Source of the DNA: Poronia punctata
Lineage: Eukaryota > Ascomycota > Sordariomycetes > Xylariales > Xylariaceae
Reading direction: 5' to 3'
Length of the DNA: 64,000 nucleotides
NCBI GenBank assembly: GCA_022579005.1
Contig: MU401471.1
Span: 14,345-78,344 of the forward strand
The notes beneath the pieces were generated by a model. It made no database searches, was not told the origin of the DNA, and saw only the letters and a program-made list of their open reading frames with translations. The translations under genes and the position numbers were made by a program. Shown here piece after piece: positions 38,009 to 50,126 of this stretch. The stretch's first letter is position 1; each line of letters opens with the position of its first letter.

Positions 38009-38031
38009 CTATGATGATGATGATGATGATG
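38009..38031. repeat. Coding trinucleotide repeat at the TIP41 C-terminus
   Basis: Six TCA codons on the minus strand (ATGATG... on plus) immediately precede the stop codon and encode a terminal poly-serine. Length variation would change only the last residues of the protein. Confidence 0.85.
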
Positions 38032-39073
38032 CTAAGGAGACACTCTCGAGATTGTAATTGACAACGGGTAGTACTTCCGCGATCTGATTCGCGTCTCGTA
38101 GGGCGACCGTGATCCCATCTGGTCTTAGTCCGGATATCAGAAGTTTCTAGTTACTAGGTGTTAGCAACATCAACTATCCAGGCAACAATGAAACCAATGC
38201 AAAAAGGGTTACAGGTCTTAAACCACCCATCACGGATCCAACTTGGTAAGATACCAAGTAAAATAAAAGGAACCACTAGGTACTGACCTGCTTAACATCA
38301 TTAAAAGCCGCCTCTTTCTCAGTATATTCCCTCGTGACGACCTCGGCGCCAAAATCAACATAAACTCTCGTATCGCGTACACGACAGACAACATTATCAA
38401 GACGCATGTACAAGCGACAGAGGAGCAGCATGCGTTCCTGATGCACGCGCAACTTGACGCTCATGATAGATATGCCGTTATCGTCGAGCTCGCTCTCGTA
38501 TAACACAACATCGTCGAAGAAGAGGATCGGGTCGCGGCGTTTAAGGAGTTCGATAGGGATCGGCAAATCCGTCTGTTTGAACTCGAGATCTCTCGTTTCC
38601 ATCTCACCTTCCCCCGTGGCCGCGACAGAAACAGTCCCCTTGTAGGTAGAGCTATAGCTCCAGTCAAACGGCTTCACGACCTCGCGGATGCCAGCGCTCG
38701 TCTGCTCGCGACTGGCGCTCCACTCGTCCGCATAGGCGACCTGCAGCATGTTATCGCCCGTCTTGTCGACTGCGTCGAGGGCGTCGCGGGCGTTGAACTC
38801 GATGCGCCAGCCCGTGGGCGCGTGCGCGATCGTCACGAGGTTGTCGCCGAATATCATCTCCGGCACGGGGATGCGGATGTCCCTCTCCATGGCCTCGATG
38901 GGCCCGGCCTTGGAGATGGGGAGTTTCCGGCTCGAGATCGCGAATGCGCCTTGTCGGTGCGTCTGTGTCGCCGCCGCGAGGTTGTCCGGGCTCGGCCATG
39001 GCTCGTTGAGAGAGTTGATCCCGTTCGTTGGGGGCGATGCGGTACTAATACCTCCTAGCGGTGGCGTTGCCAT
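38009..39073 (-). CDS. TIP41: TIP41-like protein (TOR/PP2A pathway)
   Basis: Two exons on the minus strand, 39073-38288 and 38146-38009, giving 307 aa. The intron is 141 bp (GTCAGT donor, CTAG acceptor, phase 0 on both sides). The TIP41 core is clear: MERDIRIPVPEMIFGDN, then FDWSYSSTYKGT, LPIPIELLKRRDPILFFDDV, YESELDDNGIS and the C-terminal VTVALRDANQIAEVLPVV-type segment carried by exon 2. In yeast, Tip41 binds Tap42 and counteracts its hold on PP2A-type phosphatases, acting downstream of TORC1 in the cytosol. The protein ends in six serines encoded by a perfect TCA repeat just before the stop. Stopping at the intron would give a 265-aa product lacking this segment. Confidence 0.92.
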
Positions 39074-40487
39074 TGTCTCTTCGAGATAGTGTTCCTCCTC
39101 CTTTAGATACTTTTAGTGGTTACTCTTTGGTTCGAAGAAGTGAAAAGAGATAATAATAAACACAAGTCTTCCTAGGTTAGTAAATTCGAGGTCAACCGAC
39201 AAGCATGATCATGGGTGTGCTTTCGTGGAGAATAGATGTTTTGGAGGGGTCTACGAGTAGATAGCTCCAGTACAGGTCACTAGGACGTACCTACCTACTT
39301 TAGCGGGGTAGTGGGGAAAGCACAAACGCACCTACCCCAATCTTGGCAATACTTAACAATTCGGTCAACTTACCCTGTAGGTGATCTAACCTAGGTTAGA
39401 CGTTTCATTTTCCTCACGTTATTTGTTTCACTTACGAGTACGAGTACAGCGGTTTATCTTTCCCACTACCTGAGGCAAAATTACGGATGCCCCGTCACAG
39501 TTCTCAAACCAGACAGCAATTAATCAATAATTAAATCATAAATATGGGTCAAGGAACTGGGGAACCCGAACGACACGAGGATATGCCGATGAATGCGATC
39601 ATCCCGTTCCCCACTACTAGGTACTACAATAGGGGCTAAAGCTGAGGTTCGAGATGATCGCTTTAATTTAACAGACTACGAGTACCTAACCTACTCGTAT
39701 GCGTGTGCAACTGGTAGAAACAAGAGAACAGTCAATTCATCCGTAGACAGCCGCGCAATTTCTAAAGTCTCAAGGGGCAAGAAAAATAGGAATTTGTTTT
39801 CTGGGAGCAGAGAGGTGGATAGAGGCTAGGTACCTCCCTAGCACGCGACCCTAGCACCTACTCGTAGGCCAAGGGGAAAAGGCCAATACCGACAGATTGG
39901 GACTCGATGTCCAGTAACCTACGAATAGTCGGCAGCCATAGAGCTCAGGGCGCGTTTCAAATTGTTTGTTCCCTTTTCAATTCCTTTGTGCAAAAAGTGA
40001 GAAGCTGAAAAGGGGATGTGACGTAAATTAGACTTCTCATACTATCGCGACCGGACCGCATATTGGTCAGTTCTCATATCCCCTTTATTACTCGTACGTG
40101 TAGTTAGCGCTAGTGAGACGGGTTATCTCCGATCTGTTCCAGTCGTAGAACAAATCTGGTACACCAGGAGCAGGAAGCACTCTTCCGGCCGTCTTCGTTT
40201 TTCTTTCCGCGTCCTCATACGCTACAGGTAAACAAAACAGGGAGTCGTAACACGTGCGTGGCGTAAAAAAATTATCGTACGTGCCACAACATACTCGTAC
40301 TCGTAGGCGCTTGAGAAACCCCCTAGATCTATCTAACCTAGTATATTGTATAACCGTCGTCTACGGAGGGTAGAGATTGCAATGTTTTATCTCATTAGTT
40401 TTTACTTCCACCTCTTTCTTTCGATAGAGCTTCTGTATCAAAGTTCCCAGTTCCCGACGTGGGTAGCAATTGGCCAATGCTATCACC
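39074..40487. other. Divergent intergenic region
   Basis: A 1.4 kb region between the starts of TIP41 (-) and the PTH11/rhodopsin-like gene (+). It is especially rich in the TACTCGTA/TACGAGTA word, including an inverted pair at 39,677-39,699 and overlapping copies at 40,292-40,305. No gene was found. Confidence 0.6.
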
Positions 40488-42122
40488 ATGGCTGGTCTGG
40501 ATCTGGATCACACGCCAGTGATACCACCGCCCCCAGGCCAGAGTTCCAATTTTGAAACTCCCGAGATTAGAAATCACCACTTGGTTATTCTGATTTCTGT
40601 GCTCTCATTGTTGGTTGTTTTGGTGACCCTGGCGCGCCTTTACGCTAGATTGCGGGTGACGAAATCGTTCGGGATCGACGATAGTAAGCCATCTCTATTC
40701 TCTTTCACCACACTTGGGTACCCGCGACTTTCCGGATAATAGGTAACGACTGACCCGGCTTTCTAGTATTATGTATTATTGCGACGGTAAAGTCCTCCCG
40801 CGCGGCAGAGTCGGACGAGGGAACCGGATGGATTCACTAATTCGCCATCATTCCAGGTCCTCGTGCTGTCTTACTCTTCTCTCGTTTTGAAGCGTATGTT
40901 TCCGCCTATTCCCATGCTTTCCGTGCACCTGGTATTGACATAAAACCGTGGAACCACAGTCCTATACTACTCAGGAGGCGGCATCGTTGGTATCCATCTG
41001 TGGGATGTGTCCCTTAGAAACTTCGTGCAATATGAAATGGTGAGACTTTGCGGCGGCTCCCGTCTCGTCGGGCAATGGTGTTGATATATCTCCTCAACAG
41101 TATTCCGTTGCTGGCGCACTTCTCTCTCAGATCACCAACACAATGATCAAAGTAGCATTCTTGGTTTTCTACCTCCGGCTTTTTGGTCTCGTGACTTACG
41201 TCAGATGGATGATTTGGGTTGGTATGGCGGTGATAGTCGCGTTTGCCGTCGTCTTCTGCATCGTATACCTCTCTGCTTGCCTCCCGCGGTCTAGCGAAGC
41301 ATGGGAATCTCCGTCCGTCGGAGTGCGCTGTGAGCACATCGTGGTAGATCTTATCACTGTTGGTGCCTGGATCAGGGTTGTGACGGATTTCTACATCTTG
41401 TTCATCCCCCTTCATCAGCTGCCGAGACTCGAACTGTCTGGAAAGAGGAAGATTGGCATGGCTCTTGTCTTCTTGACTGGACTACTGTAAGTTGGAAAGT
41501 GGTCGTGGAAATGCGAGACCTGTGCACTGATCAACTCTCTTTCCTCAGGGCTGCCGGTGCTGGTCTGGCTAATCTCATCCTCCGATCGGATAAGAGGGTT
41601 TTCGACACAGCAGACTTCTCGTGGACGGTAGTACCTGTGTACGCCACAACGTATGTTTAACTGTCGCAACGTCTCAGTCCCTCCTTTGGTATATCCTATA
41701 ACTAAACTGAGCCCAATAGTCTACTCGAGCTCAATATCGGGCTCATTTGTCTGTCACTCCCAGTGATATTCGTCATATTCATCGGGCGATTCGCCAAGTT
41801 GGGCGAGGCCTTTGGCTCCTGGATTAGGGAACGTCGTACCCCTCAACATAGTCGTTGCTCCAGGGACAGCCCCGAACGCACCGCCAACCAGGTCGAGGTC
41901 ACGCCGCAGCTTTCGCCGACTCCAGACAACGGATCAAAATCGCCACCAAGGGTGCGTCAGCTCGTCCGGAGTATCTATCGCTCCTATTTGACCAGTGCGC
42001 ACCTCGAAACCGTACTTGGCACGTTTGACGGCACTGTCACTGGGAGCCACGAGTATCACGCACATCTGAAGGACACGGCCGTCAAACAAGACGATTGTGG
42101 AAACCGCCCCGACAACCAATAA
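40488..42122 (+). CDS. PTH11/rhodopsin-type seven-helix integral membrane protein
   Basis: Seven exons: 40488-40683, 40767-40786, 40857-40893, 40960-41039, 41101-41486, 41549-41650 and 41720-42122, giving 407 aa with consistent phases. Exon 2 is only 20 nt. The hydrophobic segments follow the fungal rhodopsin-domain pattern. The first is LVILISVLSLLVVLVTLARLY before KSFGIDD. The family signature GIHLWDVSLRNF is present, then QITNTMIKVAFLVFYLRLF, a conserved Cys-containing loop with YLSACLP and CEHIV, LPVYATT-like VPVYATT, and a last helix ICLSLPVIFVIFIG. The C-terminal 115 or so residues are cytosolic-type, polar and Ser/Pro-rich. Related proteins include the Magnaporthe Pth11 group and many SAT-like membrane proteins. 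No CFEM domain is present. Ligand and signalling role are unknown. Confidence 0.85.
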
Positions 42123-43311
42123 TAGACATACAGCACATAGAAAGGCGGGCGAGTGAGCTCGAACGATCTCCTAAAACCTCAAATCAGCGGTACGATAGAA
42201 AGTATACGGTGGTATACCATGTCATTCATATACTGGCAGACGATGCTGTATATGGGCCCTGATAGAGACAAAGAGAAGACCTAAGAGAGGTTGGTTATCG
42301 TGAATTAGCTAGAGTTTCTGCCTACCACAACTACCTACTAGTCCGTCCAGGCATCAACCCAAACGTTGATGACCTGACTTGACTAGCAACAACTAGGTAA
42401 GGGTATGTATGTCACGGTATCAACCGCCACAATAGGTGGACAGAGGTCCATCGTACATACGAGCAATTGCAGCATTCTAGGTACCTACACCGACCCAAGT
42501 GTCCGTTGTTAAAGAGTTGTTGGTTTCTTGCCGAACAGGTGGTGTCAAAAGAGAACCTTGAGAAGGGAGAAGGCAACTTCCATTTACGATATGTAGGGTC
42601 CCGACTTCCAAGGAAGTTGCTCACTGGCTTACACAGAACAAGCATAAAGCATGTGCGTTTAAATACTGTTAAATTCAACAAACACAAACAATCTCCTAGT
42701 TTAAGGAAATATGATAATTACTTTACTTAACTTCATCAACTACACCTATTTAAAGTTGTAGATGATTGATTGTATTTGTTGTTCAGATGAAGTTGTCCTC
42801 ATAGACAAGACTTCGTAGCCTACCCGGGAGTTCAGGGCAGGTTAAGCAATTACAAACGTACATACTAGGTACTTTTAATATCGTAAGGTAAGCAAAGTAG
42901 GGGTCTGCTTGTGACTTCCCAAGCTCCCTCCTACTTGTACAGATACTTCCAATTCGAGATACATAAAGCTAACACCGTTAATATACGTCTTTGACCGACC
43001 ATTTTTTTTTAAATCGCCAAATAACAAGTACGACAAAGAATCAACGCGAAAGACTGCCAATTCCTGATGCAAATTAGACAACAGTAGTGTGCCAGAACTG
43101 GACTTCCGCTGCAACCATCTCGTTTGTCCTGGAAATATAGCAACCGTCACAACGCTCCCCAATTACGATTCTACTCAAACTCGGTTCCTCTGGGGGAGCT
43201 CAACCTGTACGGCCTACTTCTGGAGCAAATAACATAACACCGGGCTTCATTGTCAAACCAAGAAAACGTAGGGTCCTACGGTCCTAGAAAGTACAAACAC
43301 AACCAGAGAAG
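42123..43311. other. Intergenic region
   Basis: A 1.2 kb interval between two plus-strand genes. The open frames are short and unrecognised, and no RNA gene was seen. Confidence 0.5.
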
Positions 43312-44206
43312 ATGTCGTCCTTCGACCAGCCTCTACCGCCGTACAATGCCTCCGATCCCACAGCCACATTCGTTGGCACCTCCTGCCTAGATTTCCTCCT
43401 CATCGAGATAGTGCCCATGGCATACCGGATAGCGAACGAGCTAGAAGAAGCGGGCGGCAGCAACAACAGCACCAATAATACAGATAATGCCACCACAAAT
43501 AAGGCCGAGGAGGCGGGGTCCGTCAGCACGACAGCCGGGACAACGAGTACAGCCCCCGGGACGGGGAGGAAAAGCAGATTAGACGAGGAGGAGGAGAGGG
43601 AGGCTGTATTTTTCCGCCTTGAGGGACTTGGATATCGAGTTGGTCTTGGCCTTGTGGAGCGGTATGCATATTCTCTATTTCTTTACACTCTCCTGCCGAC
43701 TGTTGTTAACACGAGACCGTCCGACCGATAGCTTCTCCCGCGATCGCCCACGCTTCACAGACACCCTCGACGCTATCAAGTTCGTGTGCAAGGACGTATG
43801 GATGCTCGTATTCAAGAAACAAGTCGACAATCTCAAGACGAACCACCGTGGCGTCTACGTACTGACGGATAACTTGTTCCGACCGCTGTCGCGAATGAGT
43901 ACCCATGCCGGGGGGCAGGCTGTTGTGCGCGCGCAACCTGTATGTGTCTACTACTCCTTTCCCTCCTCCCTCGTTCCAGCTTCACTTGCTGCTTGCTTTT
44001 ACAAATCCCCATGCGCTTCTACACTCTCCTATCCCCCGAGGTCTCGCTACCCTGGCTGACAACTTGACAAGTTTCTCTGGTTCCCCTGCGGCATCCTCCG
44101 TGGCGCCCTGGCGGCCATGGGCATCAATGCGACGGTGCAAGCTGAAAGTGTCGAGCTGCCCGGTGCCGTCTTCCAGATCAAGACAACGCCAGCAGCAACT
44201 AAGTGA
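43312..44206 (+). CDS. TRS33: TRAPP complex subunit 6 (Trs33/TRAPPC6)
   Basis: Three exons, 43312-43661, 43732-43939 and 44072-44206, giving 230 aa. The fold is recognisable from LDFLLIEIVPMAYRIANELEE at the N-terminus and RLEGLGYRVGLGLVERFSRD across the first splice. It continues with DAIKFVCKDVWMLVFKKQVDNL, then the closing FLWFPCGILRGALAAMGI carried by exon 3. These match the Bet3/Trs33 longin-like family. TRAPP is a Rab GTPase exchange complex that tethers ER-derived vesicles and acts at the Golgi. Between the first helix and the RLEGLGYRVG block lies an insertion of about 50 residues rich in Asn, Thr, Ala and Ser, ending in an acidic EEEER stretch. The yeast and animal proteins lack it, and it is probably a disordered loop. 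Confidence 0.92.
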
Positions 44207-45486
44207 TCGGCGACATAGGAAAATAGAAAGATTCAAGTCGCATAAAGTGGACAGATAGCTATTTCAGTTATTGCCGAGACCAGCCGCATCCACCTCCCTA
44301 TCCCTCTGACCCCAAAGACGGATAATCATAACTCGGAATGAACCGTCGATTCATGCCAAAGGTCCATTGCGTAGCTACGTATGTGCCCGGCACCCGCGAA
44401 GAGCGGAAATCGAGCGAGGTCCGGGGTAGAGAGCATACAGCGCAAAAGGAAGAGACAAACGACAACATCGAATATTGTCAAATTGGATCTACTGCGACTC
44501 TTCAAGAGCCCACCGCGAAAGGCTCTTTCCGGCCCATACGACGTAGCGACGCAGAAATGAAGAGCGAGGGGAAGAGACCATAGGTATGGCAACAAACTAC
44601 ATATTACGCCAAAACTTCTGGCGTCTTAATTATATGCGACAGGGGTAACTTGGGGATTAAGTAAGACCTGTCGGCGATAACAGGGATATTTGTCTATAAC
44701 CCAGGAACCAAGGTCTCACCTAACTTAGCACTGATTAGGGAATGACCAGGTGCAGATAATGCTTGCAATGATAATGAATAAAAAATACTTCCAACAATAT
44801 CATCTTTGCCGGCATTTGTGAGTTTTGTATGTACTTGTATTTATTATGTTCAGGAGTGTGTTGTGTACTATTTCACCCTGCTGTCCTTTCCTTCCCCTGT
44901 TCATCCATCCATCCATCCACCATCTAGCGAAACAGAAAGCCGACCGCTCAACCAACCAACCATGCAGCGCCAACATTCGGGTCCATATATAAACAAATGG
45001 GGGGTTGATCGAATAAACCGGCCGGGGGGGTATTAACGTAGAGAGAGACTGAGAGAATAGGGCGTGTTGTTGTCTATTCGGTAAGGAGAGAAGACGGCAG
45101 CGATCACGCGGGAGAGCAGGCTATTCACCTCGTTCACAACCTAGAAGTAGACACACAAACAATCAGTCAGTCAAATTGTATCTCTTAATTTCTTGTAATT
45201 ACAATCGCACGACTGTCTTTTTTGCTTTCTTTTGCGGTCTTTGGCTTATTGCTCTCTCTTTCTCTTTTGCGTCTTTTATCCCCCTGTCTACAAACCATGA
45301 TAGAAGAGACAAATGTCAAGTTTGCAAGACGACTTGCAGCGCATATCAGATGTATGTCCTTCATTCCAAACTCGGGCAACAACAGACGAAGCGCTTGCGC
45401 ATTGGAGAAAAGAGGCCTGCTTTATACGCCACGCAACCAGCATAATCATTCCGAGTCATGTCTCATAACTTCAAGGAGGGGATGAT
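44207..45486. other. Convergent intergenic region
   Basis: A 1.3 kb interval between the 3' ends of TRS33 and malate dehydrogenase. It includes a small CATC repeat at about 44,901-44,919. No supportable gene was found. Confidence 0.5.
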
Positions 45487-46875
45487 TTACTTCTGAGGGG
45501 GGTTGTGGGCAAAGGTGACGCCCTTCTCGATATTGCCCTTAAGACCCTTGATGCAAGCATCCACCAATGTCTTCTCCTTCTCAGTGATGTTGGCGAGAGG
45601 GTTGGTGACCTTCTCAACACCGTTGGGCTATATTGAAATCGTCAGCTACGCGTTATATCCTTACAGGACGTGTAGGGATCGATGGAATTTGTCATCTTAC
45701 ACCGAGCTCCACGGGGACGGAGAAGAAGTCCAAGCCGGTGGCCTTGGCAATTTCATCACCGCCGGGGACGCCAGAAAGGTAGACAAAGCTAGGCTCAACC
45801 AGTCCCTTCTCGCCCTTGACGGCCTTGAGGACCTTCTCGGCGAAACTGAGCATATCGAGTCAGTTACTGCAACGTTCCAAGACAGGAACGGGGATATCTT
45901 ACCGGAAACCGGCGAAAGCCATGGACAGCGTAGCGGAACCAGCACCATCCTTTGCCTTGACGACCTCGTCACCGCCAAACTGGACACGGTTGACAAGAGC
46001 ATCGTACTTGTCGTCGGGGATAGTGACACTGGGGCTGATCTGGCTGAAAAGCGGGACAATGGTCTCGCCAGAGTGACCACCAATAACAGGGACGGTCAGC
46101 TCGGAGCCGGTCTTCTTGCCAGCGATCTCGGCTACGAAAGTCTCGGCACGGACAATATCTAGGGTGGTGACACCGAAGAGTCTCTGGGGGTTGAAGACAC
46201 CCTTGGCCTTGAGGACCTCGGCGGCAATGGGGACAGTGGAGTTGACGGGGTTAGAGATGACGAGGATGAAGGCCTTGGGGGCGACCTCGGCAGCGATCTC
46301 GATCAATCCCTTGACAATACCGGCATTGATGTTGAAGAGATCGTCACGGGACATACCGGGCTTGCCTGAGAATGTGTAAGCAAATCCATATGAAAGACAT
46401 CAGTTGCATTGTTAGTTGGGGACCACGACATACGAGGAATGCCGGCGGGGATGATGATGATGTCGGCATCTTTCATAGCAGCCTTTCCGCCATCGTCCTT
46501 GGGTAGGTAACCAGTGACTTTCTGCGAGAAACTGTTAGAAACGAGCTGTGTTTTCACTCATGTACCGTTTGAGCTTGCTTACAGCAGTGGAAGAGATGTG
46601 GGAGAGATCGGTAGCAACACCGGGGGTGTTGACGACATCGTAGAGGGCTAGCTCGTCCACAAGGGGGCTCAGCTTGAGCAGGAGGGACAGCGGCTGTTGA
46701 TGTAAGTCAGTATATTTCTTGCATCAGGTACCAGCTTCTGTTTCATCGGTTGAATGGATATTACGAACCTGTCCAATACCGCCAGAGGCGCCGGCAACAA
46801 CTATCCAATATTTGTGTCAGTGTTGATTTCTTCGTCGTGGTTGCGCTTGCTAGGCTTCATACCAGCTTTAACCAT
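45487..46875 (-). CDS. Malate dehydrogenase, cytosolic type
   Basis: Seven exons on the minus strand: 46875-46863, 46800-46769, 46693-46583, 46521-46434, 46365-45903, 45845-45701 and 45627-45487, giving 330 aa. The first two coding exons are 13 and 32 nt. The enzyme interconverts malate and oxaloacetate with NAD. The nucleotide-binding loop [12 protein letters not shown] begins at residue 4, so there is no room for a mitochondrial presequence and no C-terminal peroxisomal tripeptide is seen (ends NPPQK); a cytosolic location is inferred. Catalytic and substrate segments are visible: [33 protein letters not shown] and [16 protein letters not shown] with the active-site His. A 219-codon open frame on the plus strand (45503-46162) is an antisense shadow of this gene's codon bias. 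Confidence 0.95.
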
Positions 46876-48277
46876 CTTGATGTTTTTTTTGTTGAGGTGG
46901 GGTATCTAATTAGGAGCTTGAAGGGAGATGTCTATTATGGCGGGGTATGCTAATGTCAGTCAACACAGATCGTTAGAAAGACTCGTTGGTGAAGTAGGCT
47001 TGAGAGGAAATTGATCAAGCTACGGGATGAAGATGGATGTAGGGAGAAAGCGCAAATGCCAAGTAGAAATTACAAACCTTCTTGGTTTATATTCCGGACG
47101 GTAAACGGGAGGATAGAAAGAAAGAGAATCAAAGCAACGGTTCACAAGCGCGAGAACACTGCGGGGTTAAATTGTCTCATCCCACCAGCCTTCGTCACTT
47201 CAGAACAGAGCAGGTACCCCTCTCTACCGCGTCCTGCCTTACCTCAATTGCTACTAGTTACTTACATGTATACATTGTTGATCTATTGGCCCATTGACAT
47301 GCATCTCAACAACAATCCAGTGACAGGTACAGGCAATATCGGGTCAGACTAGGCTGTTGGATAGCCGGGGACAACCCTCGCAAAACGTAATCCAATCCAA
47401 GCAGCTCACTGTTCAAGAGCGATTCAATGGTGGCTGAGTGGGGCCCTTACAGTTTGTTTGTTTCCTTGTAGGCTTGTACGTGTATAGTACAAGCGACTTT
47501 ATTACAGGTACGGTAATTACGTACATCTTGAACAGATAGCTGCCCTCGCTGCCCTTCGGTATTGAGCTAGGCACATGCATGTGAGCATGTGGGCCGTCTA
47601 GGCTCAACCGATCAGGGTGCCAAGCATTATATCGTAATGAGATGCTCTCACGATATTCTTCAGGGAGCTTGTTGCACTCGGGTCGAAATATCCAGCCTTA
47701 GGTAAGCCGTTCCGAATATCTCCGCCGTCATCTTCCGACTAGTCACCTCCCGACTCCGAGGCTTGTGAAAAACACTCGGGCCGGTTCGGATAACCTCGAT
47801 TAGCAGACGGGTATATGTTGATTGTAGCATCAAACTTTCAGAAGGCTGTACGAGCCGTTCCTCCCAACCTTTACGTGGGAACCGCTTTGGCCTATGGGTA
47901 GGTACCCCCATATCGAGTATAAACCCGCGTGACTACGGCACAAAAATCACTCACTGTATCGAAAATTTCCACAAGTGACCTTATGTCTAATTGATTGGTT
48001 CATACACATTGCTGACTCTCGTTCTAAATCCCAAAATATGCACGCATATGCAAAGCCATAGGATCACAATTACGATAAGCAAGGGGGAAATGCCAAGCTG
48101 GCGCCCATGGGTTGTGCTCTTGTATCGTTTGGTATTTGCGACTATCAAATCGCGCGAAAGCAAGCACGTTGTCTACTTGCTAGCCGGCATAGCCTGGCTA
48201 CACAAAGTCTGTACTTTTCCATGCCGTTTGTTGGTGTACTTTCTTATGTTTCATTAATCTCGAATCAAATACCGTCT
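46876..48277. other. Intergenic region
   Basis: About 1.4 kb upstream of malate dehydrogenase and downstream of eL28. It should contain the malate dehydrogenase promoter. No gene or RNA was recognised. Confidence 0.5.
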
Positions 48278-49059
48278 CTACGAGCTCTCGGCAGCCTTCT
48301 TAGCCTTGTTGCCGCGGGGCTTGGTCTCGGGTGTGGGCTTAGGCTCCTTCTCTGATTTGCGGATGGCAGAGACGCGGGCAACGGCAGCCTGGCGAAGGTC
48401 GGGGCGGTAGCTGTTCTTGGCAGCCTGGTTGGCAACAGCAACGTAGGTCCTAGACGACAGATATCAGCATTTTCCGAGTCCTTCGTATCTCGCCAATCTA
48501 GGATCCATGATAGTGGAAATCGACCGCAGGACGTCGTGGGTGTACTGACTTGCGAGTGGACTTGCCGCCGCTGTAGGCAGTCTCGGAGATAGCCTTGGCG
48601 GGTTGTTGGGCGGCAGAGGTCTTCTTGCTCAGGACCTTAACACCGCCATTCTCCTTAGGGACGACACCAATAGCCTATTGTTCCCTCATTGTAAGCTTCG
48701 AAACGTCTCGATCGTGACTCGTTCCTCGGTATTAAATAGGCGCCCGTACCTTGTCGTTGACGAAACCGGCCCACTGATCGTATATTAGCCACAAATGGAG
48801 ATACTGGTGAAGGAGGGGTAAATGCTCACCTTGCGCGCATTCTTGTTGGTGAGGTTCAGGGGATCCCGCGAGAACTGAACACCACCGGAAGCCTTGCGCT
48901 TGACGAGGAAAGAGTTGTTTCCCCCTATTAAAAAGTAAAAGTTTCGACGTATTAGTTTCGGCTCTCTCCCCTGCACCTCGAAAACGGGAGGCGACGCTTG
49001 CGAGGGGAAAACTCACGAACAATCTCCCAGACCAAATCAGCAGAAACCTGGCTAGCCAT
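48278..49059 (-). CDS. RPL28: 60S ribosomal protein eL28 (L28)
   Basis: Five exons on the minus strand: 49059-49017, 48924-48830, 48773-48750, 48674-48550 and 48449-48278, giving 152 aa. The third exon is 24 nt and encodes WAGFVNDK. The protein opens MASQVSADLVWEIVRGNNSF, then LVKRKASGGVQFSRDPLNL, and later GVVPKENGGVKVLSKKTSA and TYVAVANQAAKNSYRPDLR. It closes with a Lys/Pro/Glu-rich tail. This is the conserved eL28 pattern, although budding yeast lacks the protein. It is a structural component of the large cytosolic subunit. Four introns in a short ribosomal protein gene fit the usual fungal arrangement. Confidence 0.95.
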
Positions 49060-49757
49060 TTTGATTATTATGATTCTGGAGCTTCGTAAAGTTGGTTTCT
49101 ACGTGATCGAACAAGTCCTGATGTTGCTATTGCATCTGATTTCGTCTGCGATACCAGCCAGAGATGGTGTGGGCATCGCTTAATTCGCCCAATTGGTATT
49201 AGTGCCATATCTACCGATAGCAATTCCAGAGAAGCGCGGTCATGCAGCTAGCAATGAAGGTACGCACGGGCCAGCTCACCATGTATCCGCCGGACCCGTT
49301 TTAAGTGACACAAGGGGCCCAGTCACAGTACAGACACATCAGCCGTCGCCTGTCTCAGCTGGATACGCATACTGTCAAGCCTTGAAGGTGTAACCTCGTT
49401 GTCGTCAGTCGGTCTCAACTTCAAAGATTCGTATCTATTCATTCACCTTTCTTTGGGTCGCTGTCTAGCGGAACTAAACCTTGGCGCCAGATGGCCTGAA
49501 TAACACGTACCTCTTCTCTACACTTCACTCCACTTCTGCTATTGTTGATTTCCTTGACCACTTTCTACTTCTGATACGATCCTTTTCCTTTCCTTCAGAT
49601 CCGTTCGCTTCAATCATTGCATCAGCCAAAAAACCTCTGGCTACACCCGAGATTTCCGATCCGAAATTGCGCCACTGTATATCCATCCCTCCAGTCATTC
49701 ATTCAACCACCACCACCGCCGCAATATTGTCCCGCGAACCGATAAACCGCACCGAAA
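49060..49757. other. Bidirectional promoter region
   Basis: About 700 bp between the divergent starts of the eL28 gene and the small membrane protein gene. The right half is pyrimidine-rich (about 49,440-49,740), as expected for a leader of a plus-strand gene. No other feature was seen. Confidence 0.5.
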
Positions 49758-50126
49758 ATGTATCTCATGTACAGCCTCGCGGTCCTAGTCATCGTCTCCG
49801 GCACGGTGCTGTACCTGACACGGAACTCGTGGTTGCCGCTCCTACCAGACAGTTTACAACTATACTCGCGACTACCGAGCAGTTTCGCGGGCGACATGGA
49901 AGCCGGGCTCTCGAGCAGCACATTCGACCTCGGCACCAACCTCGACTCAGGAGACTCCCGCGCCGGCCTAGACGACGCCGCGAAGAAGGAGATCCTCAAG
50001 ATCATGAAGACGAGGCGCCTGCGCTTCGATGAGGCCCGCCGGTACTATATGGAGCAGCGGTTCAGCGCCAACGGTATAGGGCCCGATGGACGGCCCAGGG
50101 ATCCCAAATTCGTCAGCTTTTCATAA
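49758..50126 (+). CDS. Small fungal membrane protein, DUF2015-like
   Basis: A single exon of 122 aa. One N-terminal hydrophobic segment (MYLMYSLAVLVIVSGTVLYL) can act as a signal anchor, followed by a short polar linker. The C-terminal block is well ordered: helix-forming KKEILKIMKTRRLRFDEARR and the closing NGIGPDGRPRDPKFVSF. This pattern, length and ending resemble the fungal family of unknown function DUF2015; that assignment is from memory and needs a profile search. No enzymatic residues are evident. The start was chosen as the first ATG in a good context (GAAAATG). Confidence 0.8.
   Translation: MYLMYSLAVLVIVSGTVLYLTRNSWLPLLPDSLQLYSRLPSSFAGDMEAGLSSSTFDLGTNLDSGDSRAGLDDAAKKEILKIMKTRRLRFDEARRYYMEQRFSANGIGPDGRPRDPKFVSFS

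Noticed and set aside
45503..46162. 219-codon open frame on the plus strand
   Set aside because: It is antisense to malate dehydrogenase exons and crosses their introns; codon bias of the real gene explains it.
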